Notes: generated by a model from the sequence alone, not told the origin. Shown: positions 7,265 through 17,811, counted from the first letter of the stretch. The stretch is DNA of 53,488 nucleotides from Actinomycetota bacterium (GCA_030447305.1 JAUJPC010000002.1:614142-667629); one strand, 5' to 3'. Made by a program: numbers and translations.

Positions 7265-8713
7265 GTGCCCACAGGAAGGCGAGCCGCTGTGCTGACCATC
7301 AGCGACGGCGTCTTCCACGGAACCCGAACCGACGACTCCGGGCGGGTGCTGGCAGAAGCGCTCGCCGACGCAGGTTTCGACGTGGCAACGCGCAAGGTGG
7401 TCCAGGACGACCGCCGGGACATCGAGCCGGCGATCGTTGCACTCACCGAAGACCACGACCTCGTTCTCACCACCGGAGGGACCGGACTGGGCCCCCGCGA
7501 CGTGACCCCGGAAGCCACCCTGGCGGTTATCGAGCGCCAGGCTCCGGGCTTTGCCGAGGCGATGCGGGCCGACGGCCGGGCCAAGACGCCCATGGCGATC
7601 CTCTCCCGCGGCATCAGCGGTGTTCTCAACGACGCGCTCGTGGTCAACTTTCCCGGCAGTCCTAAGGCCTGTGCCGAAGGCCTTCAGGTGGTTCTGCCGC
7701 TGTTCGGCCACGCCCTCGACCTGATGACCGGACACACCCAACACAAGGATGGACCTCCGGCGCCGAAGGAACGCCCCGGCCAGACGGACCTTGCGGGTAA
7801 GACGGCTCAGTCAGGAGACCAAGCCTCCAACGGCGGACATCGACGCGGGGGTTCCGATGTGCCGGCAGTTTCGGGCGAAAGCGCGCAGCCCGGGTCCGGC
7901 GCCCCGGCCGCAACGCCGCCGCCGCAGGCAGATCCGGCTTGGGACGTGACCAGCACGCTGGCCCGCCGGATCGAGCAGGGCGAGGACAGCCTGCTGGCAA
8001 CCGCCATCAAGCGCGATGGTTCCCCTCCGTGCTCCGTGGGGCAGAAGATGCTACTGGGACCCGGAGGACCTTTGACCGGAACTCTGGGATGTTCGGACTT
8101 CGACACCGCCGTTGCCAACGACGCGGCACAGATCCTTGCCGGCGGAGTATCGACCGTACGCACCCTCAAGCACGACCTGGGGACGATAGAGGTCTACCTC
8201 GAGCCCTACACCCAGCGCCCGCGCCTGGTGGTCATAGGGGCTACGCCTGTGGCTCTCTGGCTCCTGCGATGGGGCCGGGATCTTGGGTACGAGCCGATCC
8301 TGGTGGAAGACCGCAAGGACTGGGTCACCCCGGAGCATCGGGAGGCAGCGGCCCGGGTGGAGATGTCGGCCGACAGCGTGGCGGACGGCAGCCCGATAGA
8401 TGTCGTTCATACCGACCACGAATCACCCGCGGTCTCGGATCAGATTGCGGCCCTGATGCCCCTGGAGCCCCGATTCGTCGGCATCATCGGAAGCGCCCGG
8501 CACACGGGCCATCACATCCGGCAGCTGAGGGATCACGGATTGAACCCTGGGCAGATCGACCGGATCCAGTCGCCGGTGGGCTTGGACCTCGGGGCCAAGA
8601 CTCCACCGGAAATAGCGCTTTCGATCCTGGCAGGTTTGATGAGGTACCGGACCGGCCGGAAGGGAGAGTGGCTGGACCGCAGATTCGAGGAAGCCGGCGC
8701 TCGTGCAGGGTAG
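7265..8713 (+). CDS. fusion of MogA/MoaB molybdopterin adenylyltransferase with an XdhC/CoxI-type domain
   Basis: A 482-residue two-domain protein. Residues 1-160 are a MogA/MoaB domain (VLTISDGV, LTTGGTGLGPRDVTPEA, NFPGSPKA), which adenylylates molybdopterin before metal insertion. A Pro/Gly/Ser-rich linker (about 160-222) joins it to an XdhC-like part: an N-domain with GSPPCSVGQKML and GTLGCSDF, then the Rossmann domain (LVVIGATPVALWLLRWG, FVGIIGSARHTGHH). Joining an early Moco step to an insertion/sulfuration chaperone suggests channelling of cofactor to a molybdenum hydroxylase. The start is GTG, with AAGAAGG upstream. It heads a same-strand run with moaDE and moeA. Confidence 0.85.
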   Translation: MPTGRRAAVLTISDGVFHGTRTDDSGRVLAEALADAGFDVATRKVVQDDRRDIEPAIVALTEDHDLVLTTGGTGLGPRDVTPEATLAVIERQAPGFAEAMRADGRAKTPMAILSRGISGVLNDALVVNFPGSPKACAEGLQVVLPLFGHALDLMTGHTQHKDGPPAPKERPGQTDLAGKTAQSGDQASNGGHRRGGSDVPAVSGESAQPGSGAPAATPPPQADPAWDVTSTLARRIEQGEDSLLATAIKRDGSPPCSVGQKMLLGPGGPLTGTLGCSDFDTAVANDAAQILAGGVSTVRTLKHDLGTIEVYLEPYTQRPRLVVIGATPVALWLLRWGRDLGYEPILVEDRKDWVTPEHREAAARVEMSADSVADGSPIDVVHTDHESPAVSDQIAALMPLEPRFVGIIGSARHTGHHIRQLRDHGLNPGQIDRIQSPVGLDLGAKTPPEIALSILAGLMRYRTGRKGEWLDRRFEEAGARAG

Positions 8714-8737
8714 GGTCGGTAGGGCTGGAGGAGAGAC

Positions 8738-9448
8738 ATGAAAGTTAGGGTTCGCATGTTTGGCGGTCTCGCGGAACGCGGCCGCGCAGAGGAGGTTCTG
8801 GACGTCCCGGAGAATTCCTCGACCGCCGACGTCATGGCCCTCCTCTACGAGCGCTATCCCGCGGTAGGGCGGCTGTCCGGACAGATCCGCACGGCCGTCA
8901 ACTCTGAGATTGCCTCGGGCAACCACGTCCTTGAAGAGGACGACGAGGTGGCCTTGCTTCCCCCGGTGGCCGGAGGAGCCAATATCCTGACAGGCCTTCG
9001 CGAGGGGGGGATCTCAATCGACGAAGCTATGGACGCCGTTACAGCTCCAGACGCCGGCGGAATCGTCCTGTTCGTGGGCACGGTTCGGGACCACGCCGAG
9101 GAATGGGGCGAGGTGGACCGCCTTGAGTACTCCGCCTATCGGGAGATGGCGGAAGCTGTGCTGCAGCAGGTTGCAGAGGAGGCTGCTCAGAAGTGGCCAC
9201 TGGCCGGAGTGGCCATCCTCCACGGTCTCGGGGAGCTGGCAATCGGCGATCACACGGTGGTCGTCGCGTGCTCGTCGGCCCATCGGGGTGAAGCCTTCGA
9301 GGCTGCCCGCTACGGGATCGACGAGGTGAAGGTGCGCTGCCCGGTGTGGAAGAAAGAGGGCCGGGGCGACGACCACCGATGGGTGGGCCTCGAGGAATCT
9401 GCCCCGCCGGCCGACGCTGAAGGCTCGGCCACCAAGGCGGAGGGTTAG
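8738..9448 (+). CDS. MoaD-MoaE fusion, molybdopterin synthase
   Basis: A 236-residue protein joining both halves of molybdopterin synthase. Residues 1-80 are MoaD, ending in the Gly-Gly (VAGG at 77-80) that must become a free thiocarboxylated C-terminus. Residues from about 90 on are MoaE, with GTVRDH and the catalytic-lysine segment CPVWKKEG. In mycobacterial MoaX, an equivalent fusion is cleaved after the Gly-Gly; the same is inferred here because the motif is intact. GGAGGAG precedes the ATG. It follows the mog-xdhC fusion by 24 bases and precedes moeA by 5. Confidence 0.88.
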   Translation: MKVRVRMFGGLAERGRAEEVLDVPENSSTADVMALLYERYPAVGRLSGQIRTAVNSEIASGNHVLEEDDEVALLPPVAGGANILTGLREGGISIDEAMDAVTAPDAGGIVLFVGTVRDHAEEWGEVDRLEYSAYREMAEAVLQQVAEEAAQKWPLAGVAILHGLGELAIGDHTVVVACSSAHRGEAFEAARYGIDEVKVRCPVWKKEGRGDDHRWVGLEESAPPADAEGSATKAEG

Positions 9449-9453
9449 CAGCC

Positions 9454-10698
9454 TTGGGTTATGTGATGAGAACCGTCGAGGACGTCAGGGAGGAGATCCT
9501 TGATGCGGTCAAGCCGCTCGACCCCGTGAAGTTGCCGTTGTTGGAGGCTTGGGGCTGCGTGGTGGTAGAGAACGTGCGGGCACCTTATGACATCCCGACC
9601 TTTGCATCGTCCGCAATGGATGGTTATGCCGTCCGTTCCGAGGATGTAGCTGGAGCCGGCGACTCCGGCGTGGTGCTGAAGCGGGTCGGTAGTGCCTTCA
9701 TCGGTAAGGCACCAGACGGGGAGGTGGGACCCGGGCAAACCATGTGGATTGCAACCGGAGCGCCGGTGCCTCCCGGAGCCGACTGCATCGCTCCGAAAGA
9801 GGATGTGACTGCCGAGCCCGACTCAATCACCGTTCACAAAACGTTCTCGCCGGCCCAGTTCATCCGGCCGCCCGGACAGGACCTCCAGAAGGGAGACATC
9901 GTCGTTCCTGCCGGAAAGGTGCTTGCCGGCCCCGAGCTGGGAAACCTGTCGACTGCCGGCTTCGCCGAGGTGAGGGTGTATCCGAAGATTCGGGTCTGCG
10001 TCGTGTCGACCGGCGACGAGCTGGTCGAGCCGGGATCGAAGCCTTCGTACGGCCAGATTCCCGACGGGAACGGATACACGATTTCAGGGTGTCTAAAGGA
10101 GCTGGGGATCTCGCCGGTCAAGCCTCCTATCGTTCCCGACGACGAGGACCTGTTGCGTGAGCTTTTCGTGTCCAAAGCGCCCGATGCGGACGTGTTCATC
10201 TCCTCAGGAGGCATGTCCGTCGGCGACCTGGACGTTGTTCGAAAGGTCGTGGAGGAGTTGGGCAAGATCGACTCCTACAAGGTCGCCATGCAGCCGGGCA
10301 TGCCCCAGGCTTTTGGAGTGGTCGAGGGCAGGACCTACTTCGGCTTACCCGGGAACCCCGTGTCGGTGTTCGTCTCCTTCGAGCTGTTCATCCGCCCGGC
10401 GCTGATGAAGATGATGGGAAGGACGGACCTCGACCGGCCGGTTATCGAGGCCTCGATTGACGAAGAGATGGAGGGGCTGGTGGATAAAACCCGCTACTCC
10501 AGAGTTTTCGTCTACCGGCAAAACGGCGAATGGCGTGCCCGCTCCACCGGCCCGGCAGCATCCAACCTGCTGGGCACCGTGGTGAAGGGCAATGGTTTGG
10601 CGGTCATCCCTCCGGGCGATGCCTTAATCAAAGCCGGCGAGCAAGTCAAGGTCCAGATGTACCGCCCGCTAGAGCAGGTTGGAGCTTTCGGCAAATGA
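9454..10698 (+). CDS. moeA: molybdopterin molybdenumtransferase MoeA
   Basis: A 414-residue enzyme of normal length that inserts molybdate into adenylylated molybdopterin. Diagnostic motifs are SAMDGYAV, STGDELVEPG, SSGGMSVGDLD and FGLPGNPVSVFVSFE; the C-terminal MoeA domain IV follows. A TTG start at 9454 is 9 bases from GGAGGG; an in-frame GTG or ATG a few codons later is also possible. It completes the visible late Moco pathway (MoaD/E, Mog, MoeA). Confidence 0.92.
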   Translation: MGYVMRTVEDVREEILDAVKPLDPVKLPLLEAWGCVVVENVRAPYDIPTFASSAMDGYAVRSEDVAGAGDSGVVLKRVGSAFIGKAPDGEVGPGQTMWIATGAPVPPGADCIAPKEDVTAEPDSITVHKTFSPAQFIRPPGQDLQKGDIVVPAGKVLAGPELGNLSTAGFAEVRVYPKIRVCVVSTGDELVEPGSKPSYGQIPDGNGYTISGCLKELGISPVKPPIVPDDEDLLRELFVSKAPDADVFISSGGMSVGDLDVVRKVVEELGKIDSYKVAMQPGMPQAFGVVEGRTYFGLPGNPVSVFVSFELFIRPALMKMMGRTDLDRPVIEASIDEEMEGLVDKTRYSRVFVYRQNGEWRARSTGPAASNLLGTVVKGNGLAVIPPGDALIKAGEQVKVQMYRPLEQVGAFGK

Positions 10699-10778
10699 GT
10701 CAGCCCTAATCAGCAGGGGTAGGACAAGATGGCGGTCTTCTATACTTGCCCGCAACTCTCAAGATGCTAGGGGGAAAA

Positions 10779-11390
10779 ATGGCCTACGAACTGCCGCCAA
10801 TGCCTTATGCATACGACGCGCTTGAACCGCACATCGATGCAAGGACGATGGAGATCCATCACACGAAGCATCACCAGACCTACATCGACAAGTTGAACGC
10901 GGCCCTGGCCGACAAGCCGGAGCTCTCCGCGAAGCCCATCGACGAGCTGATGAAAGACTTCGCCTCTGTCCCCGCAGAGCTGAGCACCCCCGTCCGCAAC
11001 CACGGCGGCGGCCATGTCAACCACACCTTGTTCTGGCAGATCCTCTCGCCCGAGGGCGGCGGTGAGCCGGCCGGCCCCTTGGCGGATGCCATCAACGACT
11101 CCTTCGGCTCGTTCGACCAGTTCAAGACCCTTTTCACCAACGCAGCCATCAACCACTTCGGCAGCGGCTGGGCATGGCTTGTGGTGGCCGAGGGCGCTTT
11201 GGTCCCTTATAGCCTGCCCAACCAGGACTCACCGCTGGCCGCCGGCGAAATCCCGATTCTCGGCGTTGACGTCTGGGAGCACGCCTACTACCTCAAGTAT
11301 CAGAACCGCCGACCCGAGTACGTCGGCGCCTTCTGGAACGTGGTGAATTGGGAAGAGGTCAGCCGGCGCTACAGCGAGGCACTGGGCTAA
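10779..11390 (+). CDS. sodA: superoxide dismutase, Fe/Mn family
   Basis: A 203-residue SOD of normal length. The four metal ligands are visible: His27 (EIHHTKHH), His82 (HVNHTLFW), Asp164 and His168 (DVWEHAYY). It detoxifies superoxide in the cytoplasm. The start at 10779 ([10 protein letters not shown]) fits the family; the longer frame upstream does not. A TATACT at 10741-10746 is a plausible -10 element. A clear terminator follows the gene. It lies between the Moco genes and the Calvin-cycle cluster. Whether Fe or Mn is used cannot be decided from motifs alone. Confidence 0.93.
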   Translation: MAYELPPMPYAYDALEPHIDARTMEIHHTKHHQTYIDKLNAALADKPELSAKPIDELMKDFASVPAELSTPVRNHGGGHVNHTLFWQILSPEGGGEPAGPLADAINDSFGSFDQFKTLFTNAAINHFGSGWAWLVVAEGALVPYSLPNQDSPLAAGEIPILGVDVWEHAYYLKYQNRRPEYVGAFWNVVNWEEVSRRYSEALG

Positions 11391-11405
11391 ACCCGCTTTA
11401 GGAAC

Positions 11406-11446
11406 GAATGGCTGCCCTAGTCCTAGAGGGCGCCATTCCTTTTTTG
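11406..11446 (+). terminator. rho-independent terminator of sodA
   Basis: GAATGGC faces GCCATTC, with an inner GCCCT/AGGGC stem, and a run of six T follows. It begins 15 bases after the sodA stop and lies in front of the convergent rpe gene. Confidence 0.85.
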
Positions 11447-11451
11447 GAGAG

Positions 11452-12111
11452 CTAAAGCGCTGCGCGGCATTCATCCATGGCTGCAGCGACACCTTCGGGG
11501 TGGCGAAACAGAGCAGAGCCGACCACGAAGTGATCGGCGCCGGCTTTGGCGGCGCCGGCGATGGTGTCCTTCGTAACGCCTCCGTCTACCTCAAGGGCGA
11601 TGTCCCGCCCGGTTGCATCGATCATCGCCCGGGCCTCTCCGATCTTGGTGTCCATCTCCTTGATGTACGCCTGGCCGCCGAAGCCGGGGTTCACCGTCAT
11701 GATCAGCAGATGGTCGATGGATCCGATGACGTGGCGAATGACCTCCAGCGGGGTAGCCGGGTTCAGCGCAACACCCGACTTGGCCCCCATGCGCCTGATC
11801 TCCTGCAGACAGCGGTGCAGGTGCACGATCGCCTCCGGATGCACGATAACGGTTTCACAACCTGCCGTGACGTAGTCCTCCACCCATCTCTCCCCGTCGG
11901 TGATCATGAGGTGGGCCTCGTAAGGGATGTCCGTCAGGTCCCGGCACTGCTTGATCACCTCAGCGCCAAACGTAAGGTTGGGTACGAAGTGCCCATCCAT
12001 CACGTCCCACTGGATAGCGTCGGCGCCGCCCTCCGAAAGCCGGATCACATCTTCGCCGAGACGCGCCAGGTTGGCGTTTAGAACTGAGGGAACGATTCTG
12101 CCCTGGGTCAC
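11452..12111 (-). CDS. rpe: ribulose-phosphate 3-epimerase
   Basis: A 219-residue TIM-barrel enzyme that interconverts ribulose-5-phosphate and xylulose-5-phosphate, needed to regenerate RuBP. Motifs: VPSVLNANLARL, WDVMDGHFVPNLTFG with the catalytic Asp and metal His, VNPGFGGQAYI, and LEVDGGVTKDT near the second Asp. The GTG start has AAGGAAGG 7 bases upstream. It is divergent from prk over 190 bases, so the two may share control. Confidence 0.93.
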   Translation of the reverse strand: MTQGRIVPSVLNANLARLGEDVIRLSEGGADAIQWDVMDGHFVPNLTFGAEVIKQCRDLTDIPYEAHLMITDGERWVEDYVTAGCETVIVHPEAIVHLHRCLQEIRRMGAKSGVALNPATPLEVIRHVIGSIDHLLIMTVNPGFGGQAYIKEMDTKIGEARAMIDATGRDIALEVDGGVTKDTIAGAAKAGADHFVVGSALFRHPEGVAAAMDECRAAL

Positions 12112-12230
12112 CCGGTACCTTCCTTTTCGCTTTTCTGGGAGCCGGTTTCTGCCTCGTTTTAGTTGATGACTGTGGCTGGCACGACCAGATTTGGATTATG
12201 GACGGTATCACGCTCCAGCTTTCCTATCCG

Positions 12231-12244
12231 CCCAAAATTTTGGG
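12231..12244. promoter_or_regulatory. 14-bp perfect palindrome in the rpe-prk divergent region
   Basis: CCCAAAATTTTGGG is an exact palindrome 57 bases before the prk start, in the 190-base region between divergent rpe and prk. Its symmetry and position suggest an operator for a dimeric regulator. It does not match the T-N11-A core of LysR sites, so the binding protein is unknown. Confidence 0.5.
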
Positions 12245-12301
12245 GGCAAACGCGCATAGTTCACCCAAGCAAAATCGGTTGCGTTATGAGTAAACTACGG
12301 C

Positions 12302-13273
12302 ATGGCCACTTCGACGTCCTCTCTACCTAATCGCGCTCCCAACGGGCAGCGCCCGATCATGCTCGGAGTCGTCGGAGACTCGGCGACGGGCAAGACGACG
12401 TTGACCGCCGGGATCGCAAAGATTCTCGGCAAGGATCGGGTGACGGCCATCTGCACCGACGACTACCACCGCTACGACCGCGCGGAGCGCAAGAGCCTAC
12501 CCTTCACCCCGTTGCATCCGGACTGCAACTACATGGAGATCATCGAGCAGCACCTCAAGCTTTTGGCGGAGGGCGAGCCTGTTCTCAAGCCCATCTACAA
12601 CCACAGTCACGGGACCCTCGACCGTCCGGTGCTGGTCACGCCCGAGGAGTACATGGTGGTGGAGGGCCTCTTCGGCTTCTACACCAAGTCGATGTGCGAC
12701 TGCTTCGACGTGAAGGTCTTTCTGGACCCGCCCGAAGATGTCCGGCGCGCCTGGAAGATCAAGCGTGACGTTGGCAAGCGCAACTACACCGAGGAGCAGG
12801 TTGACGCGGACCTTGCCAAGCGCGAACCGGAGTCGGAGGCCTACATCCGCCCGCAACGGGCCCACGCCGACATCGTCGTTCGCTTTTATCCTCCGGGACC
12901 GGACCTCAGCGTCGATGCCAGCCACTACAACGTGAAACTGGTTCTTCGTCCCACTCTGCCCCACCCTTATCTGGCGGAGATCGCGTCGGCTACCCGGACC
13001 TCCAAGTACGAGCCGATTCGGTTCGCACTGGCCAGGGACCGCGGCCAGCCCGTCGACGTGCTGGAGATCGACGGCACCGTCCCGATGGAGGTGGCCACGG
13101 AGGCCGAGCAGATCATCTGGGAGAAGATGCACAAGGACGAAGCTCTCGACGCCAACGCAATCGGCCTGTTCGCAGAAGGTGATGAGGAGCGTGTTTCCGG
13201 CCCGCTGGGCCTGACGCAGTTGCTGATCGTCTTCCAGCTTCAGTCGGCGAGGGCGGGCTTCACCTTCGGCTGA
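12302..13273 (+). CDS. prk: phosphoribulokinase
   Basis: A 323-residue kinase that makes ribulose-1,5-bisphosphate, the RuBisCO substrate. The P-loop is GVVGDSATGKTTL (residues 22-34). It is followed by ICTDDYHRYDR with the catalytic Asp, by NHSHGTLD, which binds ribulose phosphate, and by EGLFGF as Walker B. A C-terminal PRK-like extension is present. The first 17 residues are polar and likely disordered. It is diagnostic for the Calvin cycle. Convergent with cbbR and adjacent to cbbLSX. Confidence 0.93.
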   Translation: MATSTSSLPNRAPNGQRPIMLGVVGDSATGKTTLTAGIAKILGKDRVTAICTDDYHRYDRAERKSLPFTPLHPDCNYMEIIEQHLKLLAEGEPVLKPIYNHSHGTLDRPVLVTPEEYMVVEGLFGFYTKSMCDCFDVKVFLDPPEDVRRAWKIKRDVGKRNYTEEQVDADLAKREPESEAYIRPQRAHADIVVRFYPPGPDLSVDASHYNVKLVLRPTLPHPYLAEIASATRTSKYEPIRFALARDRGQPVDVLEIDGTVPMEVATEAEQIIWEKMHKDEALDANAIGLFAEGDEERVSGPLGLTQLLIVFQLQSARAGFTFG

Positions 13274-13319
13274 AGCCGGAGATGTCCTGCAACCCTAGAC
13301 CGGCCGAGACATCGATCTG

Positions 13320-14252
13320 CTAGGAAAGAAACTTCCGGGACGCCCCGAACCAATCATCCACGGCCTGCTTGGTTCTTTGCGTCCTTAGCAGCTGTAGAAA
13401 CGCCTCCGCGCTGGGCGAGTGATCGGTCTGGCTGCGGTACAGCACGTGCCAGGAGCGCAAGAGCGGTGTTCCTATGACGTCCAGGCGGGCCAGTGTTCCG
13501 GACGCCAGCTCTGCCGCCACCGCATGCGTCGAGATGAGGGTGACTCCCAGACCGGCGGACGCGGCCTGCTTGACGGCCCCGTTGCTTCCCAGCGTCATAA
13601 CCGGCGGGGCTTCGATACCGGACTCGGAGAAGAACTCCTCGGTGTTGTTGCGGGTTCCGGAACCACCCTCCCGGAGCAGCCATGTCTCCTTGGCCAGCTG
13701 GGCAGCGTCGATTGGTCCCGCCTTCGCCGCCAATTGGTGTTCGGGCGATCCCACAACGACCAGCCGGTTGTTCAGGAAGGGCTCTCCTGAGATCTCACCA
13801 ATGTCTGGGGGACGTCCGCCGATACCTAGATCCACCTGGTAGGACAGCAGGCTGTCGAAGACCCCCTGGAGGTTGCCCACCTCCATCCACAGCTCCACGC
13901 TCGGTTGCTCCTGTCTGAAGAGCTTCAGGATGGGGGCCATCAGGGACTCGCCGGCGGTGGTGACTGCCGAAAGCCGCAACTGAGCAGTCTGACCGGCCTT
14001 TTCGCGTGCCCGGCGGGCAGCTTTATCGTACAAACCGAGGATTTGGGAGGCATAGCTTGAGAATTCCTGGCCGGCAGGAGTTACCCTGATACCTCGTCCC
14101 TGGCGTTCCACGAGCGCCACACCCAGTTCTCTTTGCAAGGAGGCGACTCCCGCAGAAACTGAAGGCTCGGTCACCATCAGGCTGGCGGCAGCCGCCCGGA
14201 TGGATCCATGACGCACCACTTCCAAAAAAGTCTTCAACTGGCCGAATGTCAT
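13320..14252 (-). CDS. cbbR: LysR-family regulator, probable CbbR
   Basis: A 310-residue LysR protein with an N-terminal winged helix-turn-helix (residues 1-60; GSIRAAAASLMVTEPSVSAGV) and a periplasmic-binding-like effector domain with RLSAVTTAGESLMAP at its start. Divergent transcription from cbbL is the classic arrangement of CbbR, which activates Calvin operons in response to metabolites such as RuBP or NADPH. A ten-base palindrome overlaps its own start codon, fitting autoregulation. The name rests on family and context, not on a diagnostic motif. Confidence 0.85.
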   Translation of the reverse strand: MTFGQLKTFLEVVRHGSIRAAAASLMVTEPSVSAGVASLQRELGVALVERQGRGIRVTPAGQEFSSYASQILGLYDKAARRAREKAGQTAQLRLSAVTTAGESLMAPILKLFRQEQPSVELWMEVGNLQGVFDSLLSYQVDLGIGGRPPDIGEISGEPFLNNRLVVVGSPEHQLAAKAGPIDAAQLAKETWLLREGGSGTRNNTEEFFSESGIEAPPVMTLGSNGAVKQAASAGLGVTLISTHAVAAELASGTLARLDVIGTPLLRSWHVLYRSQTDHSPSAEAFLQLLRTQRTKQAVDDWFGASRKFLS

Positions 14253-15844
<1,592 letters not shown>

Positions 15845-15874
15845 CCCGGAAAAGACATTCAGGAGAACAAGACA

Positions 15875-16315
15875 ATGGCAACTTCAACTGGACTAATAAT
15901 CAGGCAGGGAACGTTCTCGACTCTTCCGGAGCTTACGGACGATGAGATTCGTGCCCAGATTCAGTACGGAATCGACAACGGCTGGGCCGTGTCGATCGAG
16001 TACAGCGACGACCCGCACCCCCGCAACACCTACTGGGACATGTGGGGCATGCCGATGTTCGACCTGAAGGACGCCGCCGGCGGACTCTACGAGGTCAACA
16101 AGTGCCGGGAAGCTTTCCCGAACAGCTACGTCAAGGTCAGCCTGTACAACCCCAAGCTGACCAAGCAGACCATCGGACTGCAGTTCATGGTGCAGCGGCC
16201 GAAGCACGAGCCGGGCTTCCGCCTGGTCCGGAGCGAAGGTCCCCACCGGCGGATCTTCTACACGATGGAACCGTACGCCGCCGAGAAGCCTCACGGCGAT
16301 CGGTACGAGGACTAG
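15875..16315 (+). CDS. cbbS: RuBisCO small subunit, red-type
   Basis: A 146-residue small subunit that caps the L8 core. It starts 30 bases after cbbL with AGGAG upstream. The conserved core is seen in [32 protein letters not shown] and [15 protein letters not shown]. The C-terminal extension after about residue 110 ([16 protein letters not shown]) is typical of red-type small subunits, which form an extra beta-hairpin in the solvent channel. A hairpin follows the gene. Confidence 0.95.
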   Translation: MATSTGLIIRQGTFSTLPELTDDEIRAQIQYGIDNGWAVSIEYSDDPHPRNTYWDMWGMPMFDLKDAAGGLYEVNKCREAFPNSYVKVSLYNPKLTKQTIGLQFMVQRPKHEPGFRLVRSEGPHRRIFYTMEPYAAEKPHGDRYED

Positions 16316-16347
16316 GAAGTAAGAGGACACGCAGATGGCAACCTTGC

Positions 16348-16390
16348 AAATCGGAGGAAGCGGGTTTCTGCTTCCTCCGATTTGTCAAAT
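16348..16390 (+). terminator. hairpin between cbbS and cbbX (attenuator or processing site)
   Basis: A perfect 14-bp stem (AAATCGGAGGAAGC and its complement) has an 8-base loop and is followed by GTCAAATAAATA without a solid T-run. It lies 33 bases after the cbbS stop. Partial termination or RNA stabilisation here would give much more CbbL/CbbS than CbbX. Confidence 0.65.
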
Positions 16391-16438
16391 AAATAGGCAA
16401 TTACTCAAGCAGCAGGGTCCAACAGGAAGGAAGACGCC

Positions 16439-17557
16439 GTGGCGCAAGGCATCACACCGGAAAAGCTGATCAAACCGCCATCCCAGGGCACGGGAATGTA
16501 CAAAGGCGACAGCAACATCGATGACCGATTCGGCGCCGACAAGCCTTCGGAGGAGTTCGCGCAATACTCCGATCCGTTGCGCGAGATTCCCGACGACCTC
16601 GAAGTCGACGCCGAGAAGCTGATCACAGACACCAAGGTCAAGGAAGTTCTCCATCAGCTCAACACCGAGCTGGTGGCACTCGAGATTGTCAAGGAGCGGA
16701 TCTCCGAGATTGCGCATCTTCTGCTCATCGACCGGTTGCGCCGGAGTATCGGTCTGGAAGCGGAAGCGCCGACGCTACACATGAGCTTCACCGGGAACCC
16801 GGGAACGGGCAAGACTACGGTCGCCCGCAAGATGGGACAGATCCTGTGGAAGCTCGGCTACATCCGCAAAGGCCATGTGGTCACCGCCAGCCGGGACGAC
16901 CTGGTGGGCCAGTATGTCGGCCACACCGCACCGAAGACCCGCGAGGTGATCAAGCGCGCGATGGGGGGAGTGCTGTTCATCGACGAGGCGTACAACATCT
17001 ACCGCCTGGACAACGAGCGGGACTACGGCCAGGAGACGGTCGAGATGCTTCTGGAGGTCATGGAGAACGACCGCCAGGATCTAGTGGTCATCATGGCCGG
17101 CTACCGCGACAAGATGGACCGCTTCTTCTCGGACGTCCCCGGCATCTCATCCCGTATTGCCCACCATGTCGACTTCCCGGACTACACCGCCGAAGAGCTT
17201 CTGGACATCGGCCGGATGATAATGGAGCAGCAGCGGTACCAGTTCTCGTCGGATGCCGAGAAGGCATTCCAGGAGTATTTGCAGATCCGACTTACCCGCC
17301 CGCACTTCGCCAACGGGCGGTCGGTCCGCAACGCCCTGGACCGAACCCGCATGCGGCAGGCCATCCGGCTCTACGACGCCGTGGAAAAGGGCCGCAAGCT
17401 TACCAAGAAGGACCTGGTCACCATCGAGGCAGAAGATATCCTTGCGAGCCGGGTGTTCGACGACTTGCACGCGCTGGAGTTGCCCAGCGGCAACGGTGAA
17501 GCGAAGGGGAAATCCAAGCCACGAGCAAAAGCCGGCGCCTCCAAGGCCAAGAAGTAG
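16439..17557 (+). CDS. cbbX: red-type RuBisCO activase CbbX
   Basis: A 372-residue AAA+ ATPase that remodels inhibited red-type RuBisCO by pulling the C-terminus of the large subunit. Walker A is GNPGTGKT (119-126), the pore-loop region is [11 protein letters not shown], and Walker B is [12 protein letters not shown]. It is longer than the usual ~300 residues: an N-terminal extension of about 55 residues and a Lys/Ala-rich tail after residue 350 ([10 protein letters not shown]...). The GTG start has AGGAAGGAAG upstream. It is third in the cbbLSX operon. Confidence 0.94.
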   Translation: MAQGITPEKLIKPPSQGTGMYKGDSNIDDRFGADKPSEEFAQYSDPLREIPDDLEVDAEKLITDTKVKEVLHQLNTELVALEIVKERISEIAHLLLIDRLRRSIGLEAEAPTLHMSFTGNPGTGKTTVARKMGQILWKLGYIRKGHVVTASRDDLVGQYVGHTAPKTREVIKRAMGGVLFIDEAYNIYRLDNERDYGQETVEMLLEVMENDRQDLVVIMAGYRDKMDRFFSDVPGISSRIAHHVDFPDYTAEELLDIGRMIMEQQRYQFSSDAEKAFQEYLQIRLTRPHFANGRSVRNALDRTRMRQAIRLYDAVEKGRKLTKKDLVTIEAEDILASRVFDDLHALELPSGNGEAKGKSKPRAKAGASKAKK

Positions 17558-17570
17558 GGCGTGGTGACCC

Positions 17571-17807
17571 ATGGTTGACGAGTGGGGAGGCGGCACCAAC
17601 GAGAAGGTTGTCCTTGGCCGGAAGGACCCGCACAGCTGGGTGGGATTCCAGTGGACCGGCGAGGAGCCCGAGGGTTTGAACGACCCGGCGCAGGCGGTTT
17701 CGCTGGGCGCCGAGTGGGTGGGTGACGAGCTGGTCATCTACAACAAGCCCTCCTTCGACCACAACTACTCCCGGGTGCGCGACGGTTGGATGGAGGACTC
17801 CGACTAG
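17571..17807 (+). CDS. small hypothetical protein in the cbb operon
   Basis: A 78-residue acidic protein not recognised. It is rich in Trp, Gly and Asp (WVGFQWTGEEPEG, GAEWVGDELVIYN), suggesting a small beta-rich fold. It starts 14 bases after the cbbX stop and ends 4 bases before the next gene, so it is almost certainly co-transcribed with both. The ribosome-binding site is weak. The tight packing argues that it is real. Confidence 0.6.
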   Translation: MVDEWGGGTNEKVVLGRKDPHSWVGFQWTGEEPEGLNDPAQAVSLGAEWVGDELVIYNKPSFDHNYSRVRDGWMEDSD

Positions 17808-17811
17808 GTCG

